This document shows positions 1 to 5,074 of a stretch of DNA of 5,882 bases, piece by piece. Positions within the stretch are counted from its first letter, which is position 1, and each line of letters begins with the position of its first letter. A model generated the notes under the pieces. That model was not told the origin of the DNA and did no database searches. It worked only from the letters and a program-made list of their open reading frames with translations. A program made the translations under genes and the position numbers. Source of the stretch: Halobacteriales archaeon QH_10_65_19 (GTDB lineage Archaea; Halobacteriota; Halobacteria; Halobacteriales; Haloarculaceae); the NCBI GenBank assembly GCA_003022085.1, contig PXQK01000057.1, positions 1 to 5,882 on the forward strand. Reading direction: 5' to 3'.

Positions 1-104
1 CAAAGGTTCGGTACTGATAACCGCAACCGAACACCAGTCTTTTTCAACTACTGAGCTTCGAGAAAGACTGGTGTTCGGTTGCGGTTATCAGTACCGAACC
101 TTTG
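1..104. repeat. Large perfect fold-back inverted repeat (42 bp arms)
   Basis: Bases 1-42 are the exact reverse complement of bases 63-104. The pairing continues inward through a G-T wobble (43/62), an A-T (44/61) and a C-G (45/60), leaving a loop of about 14 bases (46-59). The arms are visibly less GC-rich than the flanking genes. Each arm has a smaller internal dyad (GTTCGG at 6-11 with CCGAAC at 27-32). The outer end of the left arm coincides with base 1, so the repeat may extend beyond the window. It lies 22 bases past the stop of the lactate permease gene. It could be a real extragenic hairpin or MITE-like element, or a fold-back artefact at a contig end. No transposase or tRNA-like fold is visible in it. 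Confidence 0.93.
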
Positions 105-126
105 TGAGGTACTGAGAACAGGCGCC

Positions 127-1998
127 TCAGAACGTCCCCGTGAAGAGGACGAAGACGAACAGGAGCGCCAGTATACCGACCATCGCCGCGTAATACACAA
201 GCGGTATCAGGTTCAGGCGCATCACGCGCCCTTCCTGGCCGACCAGGCCGACCGTCGCCAGCGCCGCGACGACGTTGTGGATCGCAACGAGGTTGCCAAT
301 AGCGCCTCCGACGGCCTGCGCGCCGACGATGATCGTCCGCGAGATCTCGAGTTGGCCGGCGGCGGTAAACTGGAACGGGCCGAACGTGATGTTCGAGACG
401 GTGTTCGAGCCGGCCATCGCGGCGCCGAGACCGCCGATGAGCGACGCGATCAGCGGGTAGGCGTCGCCCACGATGTCCGCGGTTTCGATTGCCAGCGCGT
501 CGATCATGCTCACGGCGAACTCGGCGTCGCCGACGAACTGCTCGGGGTTGGCTGCCGGCGAGCCGGCCGACAGCATCACCTCGACCATCATCAGCACGAA
601 CGTGAGCGCGACGAACGGCGCAGCGATCTTCTGGACGGCCTCGCCCCAGGCGTTACTGACCTGCCGGCTGCTCATCCCGAAGATCGGAACCGCGACGACC
701 GCGCTGAGCAGCAGCCAGAAGCCGGGTACGTTGACCCAGCCGATCGAACCGCCCAGTCCGGTCCCGAAGATGTCGCTCCAGCCCAGGACGATCCCGAGCG
801 TGAAGTTACCGACGTCGACACCGATGCTGGCGTCGGTGATCACCTCACTGACCGGGTCAATCGCCCGCGTCAGGACTAGCAGGACCGCGAGGAAGATGTA
901 CGGCGACCAGGCCGTGAGGAGGCTCATGTCGCCGGTCCCCTCGGTTTCCAGTCCCTCGCCGCCGGGCTCGATGTCGCCGACCCAGTGGTCGGCCCAGCTG
1001 TCCCGGTCCGGGAACTCCCACTCGTCGTCTGGAAGGAGGTACCCGTTGCTGAGCAGCGTGAGAGTGAGTCCGCCGCCGACCATCGAGCCGATCAGTGCCG
1101 GGAACTCGGCCGAGATGTACCACGCAGAGACGACGTACGGAATTGCGAACGCGATGCCCGCAAACAGGCACAGCGGCACGACCGCTCTCACGGGCGCCAG
1201 CGACCGTTCCTCGCCGAAGAAGTACACGACCATGCCGACAGCGAACAGCGGCATGACGAAACCGACCAGCGCGTGGAAGGTGGCGGCCCACGCCGCGACG
1301 TTGTTCGCGAACTCTGTTGCGGCCTCCAGCTGGTCCATCCCCTCGTAGATCGTCCCCGCGATGATCTCCTCGTTGCCCATGTACGACGCGCTGTCCATCG
1401 GGTTCCTGATGCCGATAACGATTGGCGTCCCGACCGCACCGTACGTCACAGCGATGACGTGGCCGATCAGCGCCGCGATCACGGCTGCCAGTGCCGGGAA
1501 GCCGAGTCCCAGCAACAGCGGCGCGACAACGGCCGCGGGCGTCCCGAAGCCGGCCGCACCCTCGATGAACGTCGCCATGAAGAATGCGAGCATGACGATC
1601 TGGACGCGGCGATCCTCTGAGACTGCCGCAAAGCCCCTGTTGATCCGGTCCAGCGCGCCCGCCTGCATCAGCGTGTACAGCAACACCAGCGCGCCGAAGA
1701 CGATGTACAGTATCGTGATCGCCGTGATAGCGCCGTTGATCGACGCCGCAGCGAGCCACGTGGGGTCGTTGCCCCAGACCACAAAGCCGACGACGAGCGC
1801 GACGAGCCACGCGATCGGCATCACCCGCGTTGCCGGCCACAGCAGGCCGACCAGGAGCACCGCGACGACGATCAGCGGCGCAGCGGCTGCAAGCAACTCG
1901 ACTGCACCGATCCCGGCCGCGTCGCCCTGCAATACGACGGTGCCGGCGACACCTGCGAACCACTCGACGCCCGCCACAGCGCCCTGGACACTACCCAT
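127..1998 (-). CDS. lctP: L-lactate permease family transporter (LctP/LldP)
   Basis: This 623-residue integral membrane protein belongs to the lactate permease family, which imports lactate and related monocarboxylates (bacterial members also glycolate) with protons or another cation. Family-like segments are clear: FIEGAAGFGTPAAVVAPLL (residues 144-162), YGAVGTPI (186-193), GSNTVSNITFGPF (530-542) and AQAVGGAIGNLVAIHN (560-575). Hydrophobic spans run along nearly the whole length, starting near residue 41, and the last one ends at the C-terminus. A strongly acidic loop (about 323-357) interrupts the spans, fitting a high-salt cell surface or cytoplasm. It is somewhat longer than typical bacterial members (about 550), mainly in the N-terminus and this loop. 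The ATG at 1998 is chosen because a GGAGGG ribosome-binding site lies six bases before it. The gene is divergent from the MFS gene. No lactate dehydrogenase is present in the window, so the substrate rests on family membership only. Confidence 0.95.
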   Translation of the reverse strand: MGSVQGAVAGVEWFAGVAGTVVLQGDAAGIGAVELLAAAAPLIVVAVLLVGLLWPATRVMPIAWLVALVVGFVVWGNDPTWLAAASINGAITAITILYIVFGALVLLYTLMQAGALDRINRGFAAVSEDRRVQIVMLAFFMATFIEGAAGFGTPAAVVAPLLLGLGFPALAAVIAALIGHVIAVTYGAVGTPIVIGIRNPMDSASYMGNEEIIAGTIYEGMDQLEAATEFANNVAAWAATFHALVGFVMPLFAVGMVVYFFGEERSLAPVRAVVPLCLFAGIAFAIPYVVSAWYISAEFPALIGSMVGGGLTLTLLSNGYLLPDDEWEFPDRDSWADHWVGDIEPGGEGLETEGTGDMSLLTAWSPYIFLAVLLVLTRAIDPVSEVITDASIGVDVGNFTLGIVLGWSDIFGTGLGGSIGWVNVPGFWLLLSAVVAVPIFGMSSRQVSNAWGEAVQKIAAPFVALTFVLMMVEVMLSAGSPAANPEQFVGDAEFAVSMIDALAIETADIVGDAYPLIASLIGGLGAAMAGSNTVSNITFGPFQFTAAGQLEISRTIIVGAQAVGGAIGNLVAIHNVVAALATVGLVGQEGRVMRLNLIPLVYYAAMVGILALLFVFVLFTGTF

Positions 1999-2004
1999 AC
2001 AGAT

Positions 2005-2010
2005 CCCTCC
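2005..2010 (-). promoter_or_regulatory. Shine-Dalgarno site of lctP
   Basis: Read on the minus strand the bases are GGAGGG, complementary to the CCUCC near the 3' end of archaeal 16S rRNA, with a six-base spacing to the ATG. It decides the start codon. It is the only strong Shine-Dalgarno in the window. The other genes look leaderless or coupled. Confidence 0.8.
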
Positions 2011-2052
2011 GCCCGCTGTCTGTCTGTGATACGCCCCTCAGTTCGTGTTCAC

Positions 2053-2063
2053 GTTCCCGGAAC
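2053..2063. promoter_or_regulatory. Candidate operator dyad next to the lctP TATA box
   Basis: GTTCC and GGAAC flank a single central C, a perfect 5-bp dyad. It sits directly downstream of the lctP TATA-like box and upstream of the predicted transcription start, a position where a bound repressor would block transcription. On its lctP-proximal side two more GTTC copies follow at six-base steps (2047, 2041). The regulator is unknown, and such short dyads can occur by chance. Confidence 0.4.
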
Positions 2064-2073
2064 ATATATTTAT
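2064..2073 (-). promoter_or_regulatory. TATA-like box of lctP
   Basis: On the minus strand the bases read ATAAATATAT, a good archaeal TATA element in otherwise GC-rich DNA. A start about 25 bases downstream would fall near 2040-2043. That leaves a leader of about 42-45 bases which contains the GGAGGG site, consistent with a leadered, Shine-Dalgarno-dependent mRNA. Confidence 0.6.
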
Positions 2074-2113
2074 CATGACGTGTGGAAGCTTCGTAACTTC
2101 GGCCGACGATGGG

Positions 2114-2136
2114 GTTCCGATGCTGCGCATCCGAAC
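2114..2136. promoter_or_regulatory. Imperfect 23-base dyad, candidate regulator site
   Basis: The arms GTTC-C-GATGC and GCATC-C-GAAC surround a TGC centre. Nine of ten positions pair, with a single C/C mismatch. It lies in the middle of the divergent region, not overlapping any supported gene. The GTTC/GAAC outer half-sites echo those of the dyad at 2053-2063, so one dimeric regulator might bind both. That link is inference. Confidence 0.4.
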
Positions 2137-2297
2137 TGGAATCGACCACCCTGTCTCACGTCGTTTACGCGGTCGCTGGCTACTATGTTAACAATTCTCC
2201 CACTATTCGCAGGGGGTTTCTTATACGGGGGCGAATATCTTTACTTAATCATCATCAGGGTCGCCGTGTCGGCAGTTTTGCTGATCCACAGAAGAGT

Positions 2298-2305
2298 AAG
2301 TATAA
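2298..2305 (+). promoter_or_regulatory. Candidate TATA box of the MFS gene
   Basis: AAGTATAA lies 34 to 42 bases before the ATG at 2340. A start 25-28 bases downstream would give an almost leaderless mRNA, which fits the lack of a Shine-Dalgarno before the ATG. An alternative is the TTTACTTAAT stretch near 2239-2248, preceded by a BRE-like CGAA. That would give a leader of about 70 bases. Confidence 0.4.
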
Positions 2306-2339
2306 CCGCGTTTGCACCCCAGCATCACGTACTTCCCAC

Positions 2340-3551
2340 ATGAGCATCGTTGATACCGTGAGACGGGAGGCACAGGAGCTGGGGGGCGGGGGAAAGGCAA
2401 AAATGCTCGTCCCGATCGCTGTCGGCTGGGGGCTGATCATCGGGGTTCGAGTCATATACCCAGTCTTGCTCCCGTATCTCCGTCGGTCGTTCGGCCTGAC
2501 TCTCTCGATAGCCGGTCTCCTCGTGACAATCCTGTGGTTCAGCTCGGCGGTCGGGCAACTCCCCAGCGGCGTTCTCGCCGATCGGTACAGCGAACGCGCG
2601 CTCATGACGACGAGTCCACTCGTCATCGCGCTCGGACTCGTCATAGTTACAACCGCCGGGCTCCCGATCGTGCTGTTTCTCGCGACTGCAGTTGTCGGAC
2701 TGGGCCTGTCGCTGTACCCCATTGCCCGGATCACGATCCTCGCAGACATCTATCCCGACCGGATCGGAAGCGCGCTCGGCGTGACCATGGCCACGGGTGA
2801 TCTCGGCCAGACCGTTCTGCCACCGGTTGCAGGCCTGATCGCCGTCACAACAGTCTGGCAGGCCGGACTGGGGTTCATGATCCCGCTGCTCGTCCTGGTC
2901 ACGCTGGTGCTCTGGGTGAGCCTCCCGGAACGGTCGACGACCGAGAGCGCAGTCGACGAGTTCTCCACCGAGAGCATCGAGTACCTGTCTGTCGTACTGC
3001 GCCAGCCGTCGATCGTGTTCATGACGTTTATGCTCTTTCTCTACATTTTTATCTGGCAGTCGTTCTCGGCGTTTTATCCGACCTATCTCGTGGAGGTGAA
3101 GGATCTCTCATCGACGGTCGCTAGCGGCCTTTTCGGGCTGTTTTTCGCCTTCGGGATCGCGGTCAAGCCACTGGCTGGCGCAGCGTACGACCGCATCGGG
3201 ATGCGCCGATCACTGATCGTGGCGCTCGTCGGGCCAGTCGCTGGACTCGTCGCCCTCCCCACTGTCGAAAAATTCTGGCTACTCGCTGTCGTGACTGCCC
3301 TCGTGAGTACGATGCTCGGAACGGGCGCAATCACCCAATCGTACCTTTCCGACGTGTTTCCCGAGGACATGCGCGGCACTGGGCTGGGGGCGGTGCGAAC
3401 CAGTGCAGCAACACTGGGGGCCACGGGTCCGGCACTGTTCGGTGTGATCGCTGATCGGGGCTACTTCGACGAGGGGTATCTCGGGCTGGCTGTCATTATG
3501 ATCTTCATCATCCTGCTGACTTTCCGCATGCCCCAGGAGGACGAACCGTAA
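2340..3551 (+). CDS. MFS transporter, substrate unknown
   Basis: This 403-residue protein has the size and layout of a 12-span major facilitator. The N-terminal half carries a motif A in the loop after span 2, GVLADRYSERAL (77-88). A matching C-terminal-half version follows, AGAAYDRIGMRR (279-290). A Pro/Gly-rich motif-C-like stretch is at 151-165, and PEDMRGTGLG (341-350) is a common MFS loop. A hydrophilic central loop, about residues 195-220, separates the halves. The ATG at 2340 is preferred over an in-frame ATG at 2109 because the extra 77 residues are not transporter-like and the region contains promoter signals. Third-position G/C is visibly lower than in the neighbours (AGA, ATA, GTT, TAT codons), which may point to a different history. 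Nothing in the sequence fixes the substrate. Divergence from a lactate permease makes an organic acid a weak guess. Confidence 0.9.
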   Translation: MSIVDTVRREAQELGGGGKAKMLVPIAVGWGLIIGVRVIYPVLLPYLRRSFGLTLSIAGLLVTILWFSSAVGQLPSGVLADRYSERALMTTSPLVIALGLVIVTTAGLPIVLFLATAVVGLGLSLYPIARITILADIYPDRIGSALGVTMATGDLGQTVLPPVAGLIAVTTVWQAGLGFMIPLLVLVTLVLWVSLPERSTTESAVDEFSTESIEYLSVVLRQPSIVFMTFMLFLYIFIWQSFSAFYPTYLVEVKDLSSTVASGLFGLFFAFGIAVKPLAGAAYDRIGMRRSLIVALVGPVAGLVALPTVEKFWLLAVVTALVSTMLGTGAITQSYLSDVFPEDMRGTGLGAVRTSAATLGATGPALFGVIADRGYFDEGYLGLAVIMIFIILLTFRMPQEDEP

Positions 3552-3574
3552 GATCGAAACCGATAGAGTCGCGC

Positions 3575-3610
3575 ATTGGGCGTTTCAGCCCGCGAAACCG
3601 CCAATATTGG
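3575..3610. repeat. Overlapping hairpins after the MFS stop
   Basis: ATTGG (3575-3579) plus GTTTC (3582-3586) pair with GAAAC (3594-3598) plus CCAAT (3601-3605), giving 10 pairs, a 2x2 internal mismatch and a 7-base loop. The CCAAT arm is also the left half of a perfect 10-base palindrome, CCAATATTGG (3601-3610), so two folds exclude each other. GGGTCCC follows at 3609-3615. The site is 23 bases past the MFS stop and may help end transcription, but there is no T-run typical of archaeal terminators. Confidence 0.4.
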
Positions 3611-3699
3611 GTCCCGGTGTCCAAAACACTCACGCACGACCGTATGAGCACCCCTTGGTAGTCGCTTCCCGACGCCGCTTCTCCGAGCGAGTGGACAGA

Positions 3700-3718
3700 C
3701 TGATCGTCCGGCGATCAG
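3700..3718 (-). terminator. Hairpin spanning the stop of the small membrane protein gene
   Basis: CTGATCG and CGATCAG are perfect 7-bp arms around a 5-base loop. One arm contains the TGA stop of the minus-strand small gene at 3715-3717. The position suggests transcript end processing or termination. No T-tract follows on the minus strand, so the terminator role is uncertain. Between it and the MFS hairpins (3611-3699) I see no further gene. Confidence 0.4.
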
Positions 3719-3840
3719 GCGAGCAGGACAAACACCGCCAGCCCCACAGCGACGGTGAGCGTGCCGACGATCCATCCGATCACGATCAGCGAGACGTGTT
3801 TGACGTACGTTTCGTTGTCTTCCGTAGGCATAAGATCCAT
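3715..3840 (-). CDS. Small single-span membrane protein (41 aa)
   Basis: Reading the minus strand from the ATG at 3840 gives 41 codons and a TGA. Residues 1-15 are polar and acidic (MDLMPTEDNETYVKH), followed by one continuous hydrophobic segment at residues 17-41 that ends at the C-terminus. The segment has a GxxxG helix-packing pattern (G22, G26) and a Trp at 23. About 78% of third positions are G/C, as expected for a real haloarchaeal gene. A TATA-like element about 27-34 bases before the ATG, without a Shine-Dalgarno, supports a leaderless start at 3840. A second ATG at 3831 would give 38 residues. The gene lies 104 bases past hsp20 in the same direction, but with its own promoter. I do not recognise a family. 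An accessory subunit or regulator of a membrane complex is possible, but that is speculation. Confidence 0.65.
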   Translation of the reverse strand: MDLMPTEDNETYVKHVSLIVIGWIVGTLTVAVGLAVFVLLA

Positions 3841-3860
3841 ACTGGCTGAGACTTGACCAC

Positions 3861-3879
3861 GGACGTATTAAAAACGTCC
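3861..3879 (-). promoter_or_regulatory. Promoter and dyad of the small membrane protein gene
   Basis: On the minus strand the centre reads TTTTAAT inside perfect arms, GGACGT (3861-3866) and ACGTCC (3874-3879), spaced by seven bases. The AT core is placed like a TATA box for the ATG at 3840, and the spacing implies a leaderless mRNA. A dyad centred on a TATA element is a plausible operator, since a bound dimer would exclude TBP. The regulator is unknown. Confidence 0.5.
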
Positions 3880-3899
3880 CCAACGGTGTCCTGCGAGAC

Positions 3900-3946
3900 A
3901 GTGCCGGGGAGTGGCGCGGGGCACTCGACAGCGACGCCGGCGCGTC
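3900..3946 (-). repeat. Two dyads at the 3' end of hsp20
   Basis: GACGC (3933-3937) and GCGTC (3942-3946) form a tight stem with a CGGC loop, and the second arm overlaps the hsp20 stop (TGA on the minus strand, 3945-3947). Downstream, AGTGCC (3900-3905) pairs with GGCACT (3920-3925) across a GC-rich loop. They may mark the hsp20 transcript end. In GC-rich DNA, stems this short are weak evidence. Confidence 0.35.
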
Positions 3947-4337
3947 AGATATCGATGCTCGTCGTGTCGTCGGCGCGGTCAAACACGACTTCGAGAACGC
4001 CGTTGTTGTAGGTGGCGCTCGCGGAGTGCTCGTCGACGGTGGTAGGCAGCGACACCCGTTCGCGGTACTTGCGGTTGTTGCCCGTGGCCCGCAGATCCAG
4101 CGTGCTCCCGTCGCACTGGAGGTCGATGTCCTCCTTGTTGACCCCCGGGATGTCGGCGACGATTCGGACCTCGTTGTCGCTCTCGTGGATGTCCATGTGG
4201 ACGTCCCGGTCGCCATCGGAGTGGCCGCCGGTGTGTTGCTCGAAGTGGAACTCCGTGTTCCCACCCATCATCTCGTTCATCATCCGCTCGATCTCGCTGA
4301 ACAGGTCGTCGAAGGGGTCGTCGCTGTCGTCTCTCAT
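3945..4337 (-). CDS. hsp20: Hsp20/alpha-crystallin family small heat-shock protein
   Basis: This 130-residue cytosolic chaperone should bind unfolding proteins without ATP and hold them for refolding. The N-terminal arm (1-45) is acidic and Met/Phe-rich (DPFDDLFSEIERMMNEMM), typical of haloarchaeal Hsp20. The alpha-crystallin domain spans about 46-119, with the ADIPGVNKEDIDL strand pair (61-73) and the conserved A-x4-GVLEV strand (108-117). The C-terminus ends in IDI (128-130), an I-x-I motif that docks into a neighbouring subunit in this family. The domain is compact, with a short connecting loop (84-90). The ATG at 4337 has a TATA-like box about 24-32 bases upstream and no Shine-Dalgarno. 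The gene is divergent from the zinc-finger/pcm operon, so protein-damage functions sit back to back. Confidence 0.93.
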   Translation of the reverse strand: MRDDSDDPFDDLFSEIERMMNEMMGGNTEFHFEQHTGGHSDGDRDVHMDIHESDNEVRIVADIPGVNKEDIDLQCDGSTLDLRATGNNRKYRERVSLPTTVDEHSASATYNNGVLEVVFDRADDTTSIDI

Positions 4338-4360
4338 GTACCGCGTTTGTATCCAGACCG

Positions 4361-4369
4361 ATGAAAAGT
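4361..4369 (-). promoter_or_regulatory. TATA-like box of hsp20
   Basis: On the minus strand the bases are ACTTTTCAT, preceded by a BRE-like CGAAG. The element is centred about 28 bases before the hsp20 ATG, so transcription probably begins at or next to the ATG. It is a poor match to consensus, as might suit a promoter that needs activation or a particular TFB under heat stress. That last point is inference. Confidence 0.5.
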
Positions 4370-4394
4370 CTTCGGCGTCGAAACAATGCCGACG

Positions 4395-4402
4395 GCTTTT
4401 AC
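4395..4402 (+). promoter_or_regulatory. TATA-like box of the zinc-finger/pcm operon
   Basis: The core TTTTA (4397-4401) ends 25 bases before the ATG at 4426, and no Shine-Dalgarno is present. This is the spacing of a leaderless haloarchaeal transcript. It and the hsp20 box lie about 35 bases apart on opposite strands, so the two promoters may interfere with each other or share control. Confidence 0.5.
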
Positions 4403-4425
4403 CAGCGACCCTCGTAGCAGCGGGT

Positions 4426-5073
4426 ATGGAAGATACGACAGCGCGGGTCGCAGTGGCCTGTCCGGCCTGTTCGCCGGACGTCGAGACGGTTCATGAGGTA
4501 CTGAAACAGGGGGGTCAGTCGACGGTACGGTGCACGGAGTGTAGCCACGTTCACAAGGAATCCCTCCCCGAGGAGCGGACAGTCAGCCGGGAGGTAATCG
4601 TCTCCCAGGACGGCGAGTCGGTCGCGGCGTCGGTCGAGGCGCCCGCCGAGGAGACGCTCGCTGTCGGCGAGGAGTTCCTCGTCGAGACCGACGAGGCGAT
4701 CATGACCGCACGGATCACCAGCCTCGAACTCGACGAGGGCCGGGCCGAGGAGGCCGCGACCGAGGACGTCGAGACGATCTGGACGCGCGCGGTCGGCAAC
4801 GTGAGCGTCAAGGTGACCGCCCACCCCAAGTCCGGCGAGCACGACGAGACCCGAAGCCTGCAGCTGCAGGTCCCCGGCGACTACGAGTTCGTCGTCGGTG
4901 AGACCGACGAACTCGGCGACGAGGAGTTTACCGCCGAGAGCATCCTGCTCCGGGACGACACAACGGGCTACGGACACGAGAAACTGGACTTCGACGGCGA
5001 CACGGCCCTCGCCAAGGACATCAAACGCCTGTACGTCAGAGACGAGTCGACCACGGCGTGGTCGGCCTGGTAG
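4426..5073 (+). CDS. HVO_0476-type archaeal zinc-finger protein (COG1326-like)
   Basis: This 215-residue soluble acidic protein begins with a four-cysteine zinc ribbon, CPAC (12-15) and CTEC (36-39), followed by two His (41, 43). The middle and C-terminal part (about 50-212) looks beta-rich, with TIWTRAVGNVSVKVTAH (117-133) and a C-terminal KDIKRLYVRDE stretch. The layout matches the uncharacterised archaeal proteins named after Haloferax HVO_0476. I make that assignment from memory of the family, and its function is not known. The ATG at 4426 is chosen because a TATA-like box ends 25 bases before it and the zinc ribbon follows directly. A longer frame from 4012 would run antisense through hsp20. 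The stop is one base before the pcm ATG, so the two are almost certainly cotranscribed and probably coupled, which hints at a role near protein repair or RNA/protein binding. Confidence 0.85.
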   Translation: MEDTTARVAVACPACSPDVETVHEVLKQGGQSTVRCTECSHVHKESLPEERTVSREVIVSQDGESVAASVEAPAEETLAVGEEFLVETDEAIMTARITSLELDEGRAEEAATEDVETIWTRAVGNVSVKVTAHPKSGEHDETRSLQLQVPGDYEFVVGETDELGDEEFTAESILLRDDTTGYGHEKLDFDGDTALAKDIKRLYVRDESTTAWSAW

Positions 5074-5074
5074 C

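Larger units (their letters stand above)
1999..2339. other. Divergent control region between lctP and the MFS gene
   Basis: This 341-base stretch is AT-richer than the flanking genes. It holds, from left to right, the lctP ribosome-binding site and leader, a three-fold GTTC repeat at six-base spacing (2041, 2047, 2053), a dyad at 2053-2063, an lctP TATA-like box (2064-2073), a GAAGCTTC palindrome (2085-2092), a longer imperfect dyad (2114-2136), and two TATA-like stretches facing the MFS gene (about 2239-2248 and 2298-2305). A 52-codon hydrophobic open frame (2185-2343) overlaps the MFS start by ATGA, but its third positions are only about half G/C and it uses rare codons (TTA, AGA, ATA), so I do not call it a gene. 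Confidence 0.7.

Noticed and set aside
1..104. CRISPR-like or tRNA-like reading of the terminal repeat
   Set aside because: There is one inverted pair only, with no direct repeat-spacer series and no cloverleaf.
79..2029. Long open frames opposite or out of frame with lctP (for example 79-879, 473-1348, 857-1963, 985-1620, 1361-2029)
   Set aside because: High GC3 removes stops from antisense and shifted frames. These translations are Arg/Asp- or Ser/Thr/Pro-rich without domains, while the 127-1998 minus frame has clear permease motifs.
2109..2339. N-terminal extension of the MFS protein from an ATG at 2109
   Set aside because: The extra 77 residues are not transporter-like, cross promoter-like AT-rich DNA, and lie before a normal MFS N-terminus.
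3607..3849. Plus-strand 80-residue frame opposite the small membrane protein gene
   Set aside because: Its product is polar, His/Arg/Asp-rich low-complexity sequence with no domain. The minus-strand frame has a clean membrane span and a promoter.
4012..4425. N-terminal extension of the zinc-finger protein from 4012
   Set aside because: It runs antisense through hsp20. The ATG at 4426 has a properly placed TATA-like box and leads directly into the zinc ribbon.
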